64,000 bases of DNA, taken from positions 16,287,284-16,351,283 of the forward strand of contig NC_092654.1 in assembly GCF_032118995.1 (NCBI RefSeq). The letters are read 5' to 3'. The notes under the pieces were generated by a model. The model searched no databases, had not been told where the DNA came from, and saw only the letters and a program-made list of their open reading frames with translations. The stretch's first letter is position 1; each line of letters starts with the position of its first letter. The position numbers were made by a program, and so were the translations under genes. The DNA comes from Asterias amurensis (lineage: Eukaryota > Echinodermata > Asteroidea > Forcipulatida > Asteriidae). This document shows, in pieces, positions 51,131 through 62,510 of this stretch.

Positions 51131-53470
51131 TAGTCTTGGTCCCAAGACCATTGGTGTTGCGCGGTCACACACAACCAACGTTCCGATTATGCACAGCAAA
51201 AACTGTCTACGCTTGTAATGAACGAACGCTAGCGGGCGCTCTGTTTCTCTGATTTACGGATCTCACCATGTCCTGTGCTCACCATGGTCTTGGATATTTT
51301 GCGAATTGAAGGCGTGGCCAGACTATGTAAATTACTTTTAATGTATGCAATATTCATATCACGTGACGAATTGAAGATGACTATTCAAACTAGATCGAGT
51401 CAACGTTCAATATGATCGGCGGTCTATTTTTTAATAATCTTTGCTCAAAGAGTGATTCCGTGGTCATTATTATAGGCATATTAAAAGGAAAACAGTGAAA
51501 TTTTAAGTATAGGTACCTATTCAGATTATGGATACGTGACGATTTGAAATCGTAAATAATGGTCAAAAATCGAACGTAAAATTAGCATTCAGAGAGTCCG
51601 TGTATCGGACGCTGTATGGCCACCCCACGGCGTGGAGCAATCGGAACGTGAAATAAGCCTTGTGGAATATCACGTACCGCCCATGCCGTGTCTCGTGGGG
51701 GTCGGAGGTGTTAAATCCCAGGCGCTATGAACTCCCAGCTTGCGGGTGTCGAATCCGTTGTTTCTTATGATCGCAACGTTCCAATATGCTCCATTTTGAT
51801 TCATGGCCCCCTAATTTCTTTTTGTTATGAGTTTTCAGGTAATTTTGATGATGTTAAAACGTAGGAATATCGCATATTGTTATATTGACAGTGTTATTGT
51901 GTGAGTAGCTTAAAAAAATTATGAGAATTTTTTTTAAAAGGTTTAAATAAAAATAATGCTAAAACAAAATTCCCTCAAAGCATAATTTTGTCAAACAAAG
52001 TATTATTTTTTAATTCTGTGAATGAAGAGTTATTTTTGAGGTAATGATTAAACTGGGCAACTAGTGGAATTTAATGACCCGACTATTCGCCTCAAATAAC
52101 TGGGAGTTGAATAGCAGTAATCGCCGCTGGACAAGCAATCAAAATTCGAAATTTCTCATGAGTTATTCCAAAAGATATTGTTACGACTACATTCCAAAAA
52201 AATGTTATATGGTTACGTTCCAAGCTACGCAGCTACTTGGCTACGTTTACGTTCCAAGATACGCTTAGGTCTACGTTCCTTCAAGTTACACTATAATATC
52301 AAAAGGTATGTTTTCAAGCCCGAGTCAAGCTACGCTAATTACATTCCAAGATACGCAGCTACGTTTACGTTCCAAGATACGCTTAGCTCCACGTTCCTTC
52401 AAGTTACGCTATATCAAAAGGTACGCTATCAATCCTATGTCAAGTTACGCTTACGTTCCAAGATACGCAGCTACGAATTACGTTTCAAGATATGCTTGCG
52501 CTCCACCAAAAGATACTGTTACGTTCCAAGCTACGCAGCTACTCAGCTACGCTTACACACTCCAAGATACTAATAGGTTACGCTACAATATCAAAAAGTA
52601 CGCTTTCAATCCCGAGTCAAGCTACGCTTACGTTCCAAGATATGCAGCTACGGTTACGTTTCAAAATACGTTCTCACAGAGACGCTTTTGAATCCCTCAA
52701 GATTTCCTTCCCCCAAGATTAAAAAACTTTCACTGTGAATAACACTACAGGGCCCACCAGTTAATACCCGTTTGGCAGAAAATACTGTACAAAATTTCTT
52801 TACTATCCAAAAATTTACTTGGGCACTACAAAATTTCAAATTTAATTAAAAATTGGCTGGCAACCAGTTTCTGCTAAGCAATACTATTTTGTGCTAACTA
52901 TAAGCAAATTGTTTAGCCAATACAGGCTTCATCAGTGTGGGCTCTGGCACGTCGGGAGCATAACGCCACGATCGCATTTCAAGCTGCATATCATGGCAAT
53001 GCAGTAGTCTGGATCTGGACATTATACATAGAAATGTTTGTGCTGGTACCACAAACCTTTCTTTATCGTATTTCCACCCTGTGTCAAAGTTTCAAATCCT
53101 ACTGATCTGGACATTATTATACTCCGATAAAAACATATATACCCACACACAGAGTAAAGCAAAAGTCATGCAACGAAATTACTGCATGCATTGTACACTC
53201 CATGCACGACACTGATGAATTATTCATGAGCCAACCGCAACGCAGCCTCTGATTGGCTCCACCGGAAAGTCGGGGGAGATTTGCCGAAAAACAATAAAAA
53301 AGTTAAGACCCGTCGCTGCAAATATTCAAGACCATGGTGAGATCTAAATCAGAGAAACAGAGCGCCCGCTAGCGTTCGTTCATTACAAGCGTGGACAGTT
53401 TTTGCCGTGCATAATCGGAACGTTGGTTGTGTGTGACCGCGCAACACCAATGGTCTTGGGACCAAGACTA
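51131..53470. mobile_element. 2340-bp non-autonomous transposon with 9-bp target duplication
   Basis: Inverted ends start TAGTCTTGGTCCCAAGAC and match over at least 140 bp (51131-51270 against 53332-53470). The 9-bp direct repeats ATAACATGC lie at 51122-51130 and 53471-53479. The undisrupted target, with a single ATAACATGC, is present in the sister copy at 48793-48801. Each end is TA plus a palindrome (GTCTTGG-TC-CCAAGAC), the design also seen at 475-1194. The interior has a tandem array (52180-52680) and no transposase frame. Mutator-like by target size (inference). It inserted after the local duplication, so it is young. Confidence 0.93.
52180..52680 (+). repeat. Degenerate tandem array inside the 2340-bp transposon
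   Basis: ACGTTCCAAGATACGC and CAGCTACG recur many times. A larger unit of about 118 bp (from TACGTTTACGTTCCAAGAT at about 52243, again at about 52361) can be followed for two to four copies with loss of register. The open frames here are by-products of the repeat. Confidence 0.75.
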
Positions 53471-54285
53471 ATAACATGCCTATGATTGGAACACACACAT
53501 TTGCCTCGAAATTGCGTGGTTTTCCTTTTACTTGCGAACTAACACGGTCGGCAATTACCTTATTTGGAGATGTAGATAAAAACCCCTAATTATCTGAGTA
53601 AACCACAATCGCTAGTCCCATAAAAACAATAATTCCATTTTGCTGGAGGACATAACTGTTCTGCTTTCAAAATCAGCTCAACCAGGACACTGTGTTACCT
53701 TGTCTTGACAAACCCTAATTTCTGTCTTCTCATCAATAGTTCATTTGAAAAGTGATAAAAAATTTATTAACCGGATAGAAAACAAAGCTTTATTGCTTTT
53801 TCTAAACATGCTGGTAAACAATAATCTCATAAAACAGTTATATTGCGTTGCTGAAGGATCTCTGTGCATTAAACAGTAGCTCTACCAGGATTTTCCCTAA
53901 GAGCCATCAGGCGCCTAGCCTGAACATCTGACGTCACACTTCGTAACCTTTGTTAAAAAATGCATATGTTTAGTTAGACAGATATTCTAAAAGTAAAATA
54001 TAATGATCCATACAAGTATCACTCGAAACTGCGTGGTTTTCCTCTTACCTCGTCGACAAGCACGGTCGGCCAATAAGTGGGAGTCAATTTTTTGACTCTC
54101 ATAAATGGCGGACCGTGATAGTTCGCAAAGTAAAAGGAAAACCACGCAATTTCGAGGCAAATATGCGTGGATCATTGTATTCTACTTTTAAAACATCTTT
54201 CCAAACAAATGCATTTTATAACAAACGGCTACAAACGCTTTTTATAGACCAACTCGTCCGATCCAAGACAACGTGTTCCTTTAAA

Positions 54286-56099
54286 TTCAATTCAAATTCA
54301 AATTCAATATTGGTTTATATTCATATGAAAATACAAGACCAAATAAAAAGTCATAGACTAATGGCATTTGGTTAACAATAAAATTACATCAAAAATATAT
54401 GTACAAGTTTACATGAAGAAGAAAAAAATATAAAAAATATTACTATAGTTAAACAGACAAACAGGAATTGGGAAAACAGCTATAGACATGAGGGGGGATT
54501 TGTGGACACAAAATAAAAACAAAACAAGGGAGTTTAAAACAAAACGGCAACATTCTGTAGGCAAGGGAGATTTGGACACAACATGAGCACAAAGGAGATG
54601 AAATGGAGCCGTTATCATGAACTGATTGAGTTAAAGGAACACGTTGCCTGGGATCGGTCGAGTTGGTCTTTGAAAAGCGTTTGTAACCGTTTTTTATAAA
54701 ATGCATATGGGTAGAAAGATGTTGTAAAAGTAGAATACAATGATCCACACAAACATGCCTCGAAATTGCGTGGTTTTCCTTTTACCTCGTCGACTAACAC
54801 GTCGGCCATTTATGGGGGTCAAAATTTTGACTCCCATAAATGGCCGACCATGTTAGTTCGCACAGTAGAAGGAAAACCACGCAATTTCGAGGCAAACTTG
54901 TGTGGATCATTGTATTCTACTTTTAAAACATCTTTCCAACCATATGCATTTTATAAAAAACGGTTACAAACGCTTTTGTTTTGACCAACTCGTCCAATCC
55001 AAGGCAACGTGTTCCTTTAAGCATCTGGAGCATTGAGGGGACAGGCGAGTTTTTGTATCTTTGAATTTTTATATGAAGGTGTTCTAGTTGCTGGGTGTTT
55101 CTTATAGTATGCTCTGACAAATAATTAGATTTACGTTCTAGGGGGAGGAGGTGGCGATGATTATCAGAAGTGAGCAGAGATTTGGCAAATTTGAGAACTA
55201 GGTGTTTACGCCTTTCATTCAATGATTCAAGTCTTAAAAACAAAAGTGATTAAGATAAGACAAAATATTCGGATAAGCAATAATACGCAAAGCCCTTTTT
55301 TGAACTTTTTCAATATTATTAGCTTGTATTTCAGTGATTCCCGATGACCACACAGCAACACCGGATTCGAGTAATGGGCGAATGTATAGTTTATAAATAA
55401 CATTGAGGTCATTGGCTTGAACTTGATTTTTCTTTAATTTACTTAGTATGTAAAGTCGTCGTGAAGCAATACTGACAATCTGTTGAACATGTTGGACCCA
55501 TTTGAGATTACTTTAAATGGTAATCCCAAGAAGCTTCAGTGATGAGACAGCTTCAAGTTGTACACCATTGACATGCAGCTGAATGGATGAAACCGGAAGA
55601 AAAGAAATCTGCATTACCTTACATTTGGAAGGATTCAGTTTCATATCATTAACATCACACCAATGCACAAGTTCATTAACACCAGATTGTAAGTTTGACT
55701 GTTCACCTCTGGGAACAATCTCAACCACACTGAGATCATCGACATACTTCCATCGATGTTGGATATCATTGGCAGCATCATTGACCATGGCCAAAAAGAG
55801 GATTGGTCCCAACTTTGTGCCCTGTGGGACACCACATGTCAGTCTCAGTGGGGTTGAGTTTGCACCATGATACCGAACACTTTGGGTTCGACCTGTAAGA
55901 AAACTACATACAGTTGTATGATTGACGTCATCAAAAGCTTTGCTTAAATCAACAGTACACAAGTTGACTGATGTTCCACCCTTATCAATATTCGTATGTA
56001 TTGTATCCATCATGTCAACAAGATAATGCGAAACTGAACTACCTTTCAGGTTACCAAACTGCTTTGGATCAATAATATGTCTTATGTCATTAATACGTC
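54286..56099 (-). mobile_element. 5'-truncated LINE, reverse transcriptase part
   Basis: Read on the minus strand, 56099-55513 encodes the reverse transcriptase palm: VDLSKAFDDVNH, then GVPQGTKLGPILFLAMVND, then YVDDLSV. The frame then continues through a thumb-like region (VQHVQQIVSIASRRLYILSK, VQKRALRIIAYP) to about 55020, with several disruptions. A family B MITE (54635-55016) is inserted in its 3' part. The 3' end is the GAATTTGAATTGAATTT tail at 54286-54310. It lacks the 5' half and endonuclease. It belongs to the CR1/jockey-like group by motif style (inference). Confidence 0.8.
54635..55016. repeat. TTAA-type MITE, family B, complete copy
   Basis: It is flanked by TTAA at 54631-54634 and 55017-55020. 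The two halves are almost perfect inverses over about 190 bases each (AGGAACACGTTGCC outside, GGGGGTCAAAATTTTGACTCCC at the centre). It is inserted in the 3' part of the LINE at 54286-56099. Confidence 0.9.
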
Positions 56100-57290
56100 T
56101 TTAATTTTATATTATTTATTGACCAAACCAACAGCGGACGAGCCGCCAATTACAGGAAAGGATACAAACAACAATTAGAAATATTCATATAGCCTATATA
56201 AAAACAATCTGATATGTACAAAGTTAACAATTAAAATAGAATCATCTTAGGAAAGAAAATTAAAGCATACATTGAAGATTAAGTAAAATAAAATAGGGAA
56301 CAGAAACAGACCACCATGAACGACTGTGAAAATATATTTAAAATAATTTTTAAAAGCAAAAGCCTACATTAAATTATAAACAGAATAAACGATAAAAAGA
56401 CAAGGGAAATAAATAAAAAAAAAAAAAAATAAAAAAAAATATATATATATAAACAAATCGATGTAAACAATACCAAATAAAATAAAACAAAACACTGTTA
56501 ATACATGTACATGTATACATTAGTTACTGCAAGAGGATATGGCACGCAAAACCTGACCACGAAAGGAATTAAGAGAAGGGGCTCCGAACACATCACAAGA
56601 ACCATGGATACTATTATATGTGGAGGAAATCCTTGACAAAAAGCCACGCTTTGTCACATCTACACGATTCCTTGGCACATATAAGATGTGTTTAATAGAC
56701 TGTCTAGTATTACGGTTAGGAACATGTAAGGCAAAGGGGTTGAACTCAGTGTTGCTAAAATGATTGTGGAAAGATTTGTAGAGAAATAGACAGTCATTCA
56801 ATATTCTTCTCTGTCTAAGGGGTGGAAGTCTGTACATTTTACATAGGTCAAGATAATTCAAGTTATAAACAGTGCCATTATTTAGTGTCCTATGAATAAA
56901 TTTGAGAAAACGAAACTGAACTCCCTCTAGTCTATGTGCTTGATGGGCTGAAATAGAGTTAAATACAATGGTACAAAATTCAAGATTAGGTCTGATGAGA
57001 GAACAAAACAAGGTACGTAAAACATGCTCATTCTTTAAGGAGCGAAAGTTACGCTATACTAAACCACTCATGCGCTTGGCTTTTTTGATAATAGTATTAA
57101 AATGCGGAATGAAAGTGAGTCTGCTGTCAATAAAAATACCAAGATCTTTCTGGACATCAACACGAGTAAGAATATTATCACCTAAGGTATAATCAAATTT
57201 GACAGGCTTCTTCTTAAGAGTCAGGGTTAAAATGCTACATTTGTTAACGTTAAGAAATAGACGAAGGGGTTGAAAAAAACTTTATCAATT
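56100..57290 (-). mobile_element. 5'-truncated LINE, C-terminal part of ORF2
   Basis: On the minus strand, 57245-56520 encodes the end of a LINE ORF2: DVQKDLGIFIDSRLTF, CSLIRPNLEFCTIVFN, RLEGVQFRFLKFIHR and RQRRILNDCLFLYKSF. One in-frame stop lies near 57055. An AT-rich 3' UTR ends at GTCAATAAATAATATAAAAT (56100-56120). It abuts the reverse transcriptase of the next LINE head to tail. A related 3' end (CAACAGCGCAAGCGCGAATTAC) lies at 49731-49752. Confidence 0.78.
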
Positions 57291-57297
57291 TTGCAAG

Positions 57298-58500
57298 CAA
57301 ATAAGCTTTATTTTTATGACTACAGGGAAATTTATTTATAGTGTAGTTTTTTCACGTTCGTATTGTAATGCTGATTTATTGGCAGAAATGGCAAGAAAGA
57401 AAAACACTTTCGGGTTGGTATAGTACTACCATGGAGGAAGGAGCTCGAACGACCCGCAAAACCGCAGAGTAACAAAAGCCTGACAATGGCTGACCAGTGG
57501 AAAAAAATAGGAGACCTCCAGCTGGACGGCCGATTAACGAGCAGGATTAGATCTCAAGGTGTGGTACCGCCAGACAGCGCCGTTGCCTTCGTGTAAAGTT
57601 GAATCATTGGAGACAAGAATTGTGAATATACACGTTTTCATTTACCGTTTGTGGTGTTTCACGGAACCTTCACGGCATATTTTTACATTTTTTGTGACTT
57701 TCCGGTCACTAGCGGTGGTTCAAAACTTGGGTATTAGCACACGAGGGTGGTTGGCATTCAATTGTGCTTTTCGATTTGGTGGGCACAAGTGTACACAATT
57801 TTTATCAGGTCTCAAAAAAGTTGTTTTTCCTGTACTATATCCATACGACATACGACACCATAGTTGAGTGAAGAACCAAGTGCGCACGCGCAAACTCACA
57901 TACGCCAGGTCGCCCATTGTCTGTGTATAAGGTATGTCGGTGATTACGAGGTGTTCTCTTCTCCAGTTATTCGCATTGCGGAGAGTAACAATTCGTGTTG
58001 CGGCAACTACATTGACAAAATACACGTAAATTGTTTTTGGGGTTTTGTGTTCAACCTTTTGTTGTCAAACAAGCCCCATCCCACAACACGTGTTGCGGCA
58101 ACTACGTTAACTAAATGAACGTAAATTGTTTTGGGGGTTTTGTGTTCCTCTTCTTTTGTTGTCAAACAAGCCCCTTCCAACAACACGGGTGTGTCACCCT
58201 CTTCACTGCCCATCCTTGCTTATTCTGTGTGCTTTTATCTCTTTCCACTCGCTTCACTTAAACCGTAGAGCAAGCAGCTAGCTTATAGTCCTTGCTCTAT
58301 GGTTAAACCAGTCTAACTAGTCTTTGCCATTGTCTTTAATAAAGATAAAAGTAACGTCGTGTTAAGGAAAGATCCTCCGAACCGCCCCCACCAACATTTT
58401 ATTACCTTGTGCAGACTTTCATATTTCACGTGTAAGACATTCTCATCAACCGGGCGTTCCCAGTAACCGAGCACGTGATCAAACTAAGATCCTCCCAACG
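57298..58500 (-). pseudogene. Sulfotransferase fragment: one exon with flanking introns
   Basis: Exon 58500-58406 (95 nt, intact GT..AG borders) is the counterpart of exon 4 of the complete gene at 42154-47237, but its conserved GGSWFDH reads GGS-stop-FDH (TGG changed to TAG). Downstream, 58380-57950 matches that gene's intron 4 (AAGCCCC, CCATCCTTGCTTATTC, TTTGCCATTGTCTTTAA). About 57298-57480 distantly matches its intron 5. Exon 5 is not found in between and exon 6 is replaced by LINE sequence. A segment of about 100 bp (TGTTGCGGCAACTAC to AACAAGCCCC) is tandemly duplicated at 57997-58175. No exons 1-3 are seen upstream, so this is a dead partial duplicate. Confidence 0.8.
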
Positions 58501-58507
58501 CTGAAAA

Positions 58508-59455
58508 AAGAAAAACCAGTAGCAGCAGTAGTAGCAATAGTAGCAGTATACCAGCGTATAGCAGCACAGAAGCAGCACAGTAGCACTACAGCAGTAGCAG
58601 CAGCAGCAGCAGCAGCAGTAGTAGCAGCAGCAGCAGTACTAACAGAATCAGCAGAGTAGCAACAGCAGCAGTAGGCAGTACTAACAGAATCAGCAGCAGT
58701 AGCAGCAAGTACAGTATGATATGTATCAGCAGCAGCAGTAGAAGCAAACAGTGTAGCAACAGCACTACAGCAGCAGCAGCTGTATGTAGCAGCAGTAGCA
58801 GCAGTACTAACATAATCAGCAGCAGTAGCAGCAGCAGTGTAGCAACATTACTAACAGCAGCAGCAGCAGTAACAGCAGCAGCAGTTAGCAGCAGCAGCAG
58901 CAGTACTAACATAATCAGCAGCAGTAGCAGCAGCAGTGTAGCAACAGCACTAACAGAAGCAGCAGCAGTAGCAGCAGCAGCAGTTAGCAGCAGCAGCAGT
59001 ACTAACGGAATCAGCAGCAGCAGCAGCAGTTAGCAGCAGCAGCATGCAGTTCTAACAGAAGCAGCAGCAGTAGCAGCAGCAGCAGTTAGCAGCAGCAGCA
59101 GCAGTACTAACAGAATCAGCAGCAGTAGCAGCAGCAGCAGTTAGCAGCAGCAACATGCAGTACTAACAGAATCAGCAGCAGCAGCAGCAACAGTATGTAT
59201 CAGCAGCAGTAGTAGAAGCAGCAGCAGTGTAGCAACAGCACTACAGCATCAGCAGCAGTAGCAGCAACAGTTTATTTCAGCAGTAGCAGCAGCAGCAGTA
59301 CTAACAGAATCAGCAGCAGTAGCAGGAACAGTATGTAGCAGCAGCAGCAGAAGCAGGAGAAGCAGCAGCAGTAGCAGCAACAGCAGTGTAGCAGCAGCAG
59401 TGTAGCAGCAACAATTTATATTAGCAGTAGCACTACCAGCAGTAGCAGCAATTAG
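58508..59455 (+). repeat. CAG/AGC-type trinucleotide repeat, about 950 bp
   Basis: Almost continuous GCAGCAGTA and AGC units, with a higher-order pattern in which GTACTAACAGAATCAGCAGC returns every 50 to 90 bases. It starts 8 bases from the pseudogene exon and lies where that gene's intron 3 would be. The Ser- and Leu-rich open frames are by-products. Confidence 0.9.
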
Positions 59456-59762
59456 TGAGAGGGAAATTATTTTCGCATGTAAAATGTGTTTTATCTGTTT
59501 TGAAATTTGCCCAATCTTGTAAATACAGACAAATAATGTCGTTACACTGTTTAACTTGTGTTACATCAACATTTATAATGATTGACATGAGGATTGAGCC
59601 AGCATCATTATACATTGCCAAAAATGCAACAGGACCGAATATTTTACATTTTAATATTTTATATGTTGCTGTTCAAAAGGATTGTACTTGACGAATAAAC
59701 CATTCAATTAATTCAATTCAATTCAATTTAATTCAATTCAATTCAATTCAATTCAATTCAGG
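59456..59762 (+). repeat. Probable LINE 3' end with ATTCA tail
   Basis: The sequence ends TTGACGAATAAACCATTCAA followed by (ATTCA)n at about 59690-59760, like the inverse tails at 49620 and 54286. No certain coding part is seen. Confidence 0.5.
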
Positions 59763-60015
59763 AACACAGTAGTACGCCACCCAGGGAGGTTATTTTGGTA
59801 CAATACCGTTATCACGCTGGCACCATCTTGGTCATGTTCCCTGTTTCCCTAATGAATGCCAACATACATTGCGCAAACATGGCACCAGATTATTAATTCG
59901 TCCAGTCAGTTTGGTTACAACATGGAGGTATTTCTACCTCCATGGTTACAATGAGTTGGATGGAGTAAAATCAAGATGGCCACATCGTGAATTTTTTCTA
60001 TACAGCTTGTGTTAA

Positions 60016-60400
60016 ATGAACACGTTGCCTTGGATCGGTCGAGTTAGTCTTTGAAAAGCGTTTGTAACGGTTTGTTATAGAATGCATAATGATTAGAAAG
60101 ATATTTTAAAAGTAGAATATAATGATCCACACAAGTATCACTCGAAACTGCGTGGTTTTCCTTTTACCTCGTCGACAAACACGGTCGGCCATTTATGGGA
60201 GTCAAATTTTTGACTCCTATAAATGGCCGAACGTGTTAGTTCGCAAAGTAAAAGGAAAACCACGTAATTTCGAGGCAAAATGTGTGTGGATCATTGTATT
60301 CTACTTTTTAAATATCTTTCTAACCATTATGCATTTAATAACAAACGGTTACAAACGCTTTTCAAAGACCAACTCGACCGATCCAAGGCAACGTGTTCCT
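60016..60400. repeat. TTAA-type MITE, family B, complete copy
   Basis: It has the same long palindrome as 54635-55016, with TTAA on the left and a degraded TTTA on the right. Confidence 0.88.
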
Positions 60401-60589
60401 TTTATAGGTTAACTAAAAAGCTGCACCCCAATGGAATTATTGACTTGCGAACACAGATTAATGAATTTGGTAACTAAATTGTGAGCGACCAATTAAACGC
60501 TTTAGAAAAATCAATTGCAACAATAGCACCTTGGAACTATCTATCAGTATCTTTGTGTACTTAGTCCATACAACAAATGTACGCTGCTG

Positions 60590-60990
60590 TATGCAGACGA
60601 CCATCAGTGCAGCTAGCTGCCAAAAACATCAGCGCGGACCACCAAAACACAGACTTACGTCACTGCACGTTTATCCAATGAAATTATTGTATCAAATAAA
60701 ATCACTGGTTATGATTCTAACACTACCCTCCATGGTAAAACTTATAATATACCTGTCTTTCTGCGGATATAATCTACTCATTGCAATACCCCAATAACAG
60801 TATTATACCAAAGTAACTCGTGGCTTTACAGAAAATTTTTGATTATAGCTCTTGGCGCATGAGAATTAGGCCTGTTAGTGTTATGCATCCTGCGATCAGA
60901 GCCTGCCATCGATGCGCCCTCTTTCAGCAATGATATTGTTGTACGCATGTTTTTGAACGTCCATGGTCAAAATGAGTGGAAGGCACTAAA
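60590..60990 (+). repeat. Dispersed repeat shared with 39550-40622
   Basis: It holds the same ordered blocks as the copy at 39550-40622 but is shorter in the middle. Confidence 0.5.
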
Positions 60991-61003
60991 AACTAACCTC
61001 TAC

Positions 61004-61405
61004 AGCGGTTCGGAACTTTTCGTGTGCTCTCGGAACATTCCGGCACGGTTCGCGACGATCCCCCACGCAGCAGGTTTGGGGAGTTGTTACATAAAGAGTG
61101 GACTAGCCACTAGGACCTGGTTGTTTATATTTTCATGCCTAAAAGATGCAAGCACCGCTTCAGACCTCTTTATTCAAGTACATTGTAGCAGCAGGTTTGG
61201 GGAGTTGTTGCATAAGAGTGGACTAACCACTAGGACCTGGTTGTTTATATTTTCATGCTTAAAAGATGCAAGCACCGCTTCAGACCTCTTTATTCAAGTA
61301 CATTTGTAGCAGCAGGTTTGGGGAGTTGTAACATAAGAGTGGACTAACCACTGGGACCTGGTTGTTACGCTCGGGTATTCTCCGATGGGCTGAACCGCTG
61401 TGGAG
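61004..61405. repeat. Foldback-ended repeat with 121-bp tandem units
   Basis: CTCTACAGCGGTTCGG at 61007 and its inverse CTGAACCGCTGTGGAG near 61391 form the ends. Between them a 121-bp unit starting GCAGCAGGTTTGGGGAGTTG occurs at 61067 and 61188, and in part at 61309. Confidence 0.75.
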
Positions 61406-61418
61406 TTTAGTATTTAGA

Positions 61419-61709
61419 AAATGTGAAAATTTTGAACTCAATTGGTCGTCGCTGTTGCGAGATAATAATGGAAGAAAAAAACGCAATTGTCACACGAAGT
61501 TGTGTGCTTTCAGATTTCGGGACCTCAAAATCTTATTCTGAGGTCTCGAAATCAAGTTCAAATGTTTAGTGGAAAATTACTCCTTTCTCGAAAACTACGT
61601 TACTTCAGAGGGAGCCATTTCTCACAATGTTTTATACTACCAACAGCTCTCCAAGTAATTTTTTATGCTAACAATAAATTTGAGTAATTACCGATAGTGT
61701 CCAGTGCCT
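61419..61709 (-). repeat. TTAA-type MITE, family A, truncated copy 12
   Basis: The right end, with TTAA at 61710-61713, and the central hairpin are present. The left 80 or so bases are missing, replaced by the end of the preceding foldback repeat. Confidence 0.8.
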
Positions 61710-61737
61710 TTAAAAGACAAAAACATTGTGTTTTGTA

Positions 61738-61739
61738 AC

Positions 61740-61774
<35 letters not shown>

Positions 61775-61990
61775 TTTCCAGGCAAACAATACATACAAAG
61801 AATAGGCAATAAAAAATAAGACTACACAGAGAACAAGCCTGCGGATAACCAAAAAGCGAAAATAATCACTATCTAAAGGCGATCCAGACAATAAAAATAA
61901 CAAAGGCACAAAAGGGCACAAGGACAAAAACGACATAAAAATTGCACATTTTTTACGGTAGGCGTTACCTTGCAAATTCTGAACAATAAT
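61738..61990 (-). repeat. ATTT repeat and probable LINE 3' end
   Basis: A (TTTA)n run at 61738-61778 is followed by sequence which, read on the minus strand, would be a 3' UTR ending in (AAAT)n. No coding part is recognised. Confidence 0.4.
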
Positions 61991-62120
61991 ATACCTTATA
62001 CCCCATAATTACATTTGCAGCTTTTTATACGTAAAACTTATCCAATCTAGTGTTGGTTGGTTTCCTCCTGAAAACATCCTCTTTGGATCTTGACTATCAT
62101 TTTAAAACTAGAAACAATCG

Positions 62121-62403
62121 GGGCCCAATTTCAAAGCGCTGCTTAACGGTAAGCAAATTTGCGTGCTTACTGTAGCAGAAAAATGTGCTGGAGCCTTAGC
62201 GTATTTCACAGGTTAGCAGACAAATTGGGCGGCCATATTGCGTGTTTACGGTGGATTTGCATTGTGATGCCATTTGTTTTCGTGCAGTAAGCACCGAGAG
62301 GTTAGCATGCCTTTTTCGTGTGCATACGGTTAGCAGCAATATGAAATAGAAATCGCACAGTAAGCAACAAATCGGCCGCTAAGCAACCTATGAAATTGGG
62401 CCC
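62121..62403. repeat. Palindromic MITE, GGGCCCAATTTCA family, copy 4
   Basis: It starts GGGGCCCAATTTCAAAGC and ends ATGAAATTGGGCCC, with many GCTTA/TAAGC motifs inside. It lies about 110 bases past the stop of the right-hand sulfotransferase. Confidence 0.75.
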
Positions 62404-62510
62404 TGTTGTTGACAGCCGTGTGTCAAAATGACAATATTTTGACAACAACCGGGCTCACAACGGAAGTTCATGCAAGGCAAGTTCGTCGTGTAGTTTTCTG
62501 TCGCTATAAG

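Larger units (their letters stand above)
49769..54372 (+). repeat. Tandem duplication, copy 2 (split by a transposon)
   Basis: It matches 47441-49710 from TATTAATATTAAACATTATA to GGCATTTGG. It is interrupted only by the 2340-bp element at 51131-53470 plus its 9-bp duplication. It lies 58 bases after copy 1 in the same orientation. Confidence 0.93.

Noticed and set aside
52074-52722. Tyr-rich repeated open frames inside the 2340-bp element
   Set aside because: Product of the degenerate ACGTTCCAAGATACGC tandem array in several frames; no transposase motif.
55513-56013. Whether the reverse transcriptase could be viral (LTR or retrovirus)
   Set aside because: The YVDD box with GVPQGTKLGPILF and VDLSKAFDDV spacing and the downstream thumb are of LINE type; no LTRs, protease or integrase nearby.
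58586-59033. Poly-Leu and poly-Ser open frames
   Set aside because: Translation of a CAG-type trinucleotide repeat on either strand; no gene context.
60878-61309. 143-residue open frame
   Set aside because: Most of it is a 121-bp tandem unit inside an inverted-ended repeat; similarity between its halves is DNA repetition.
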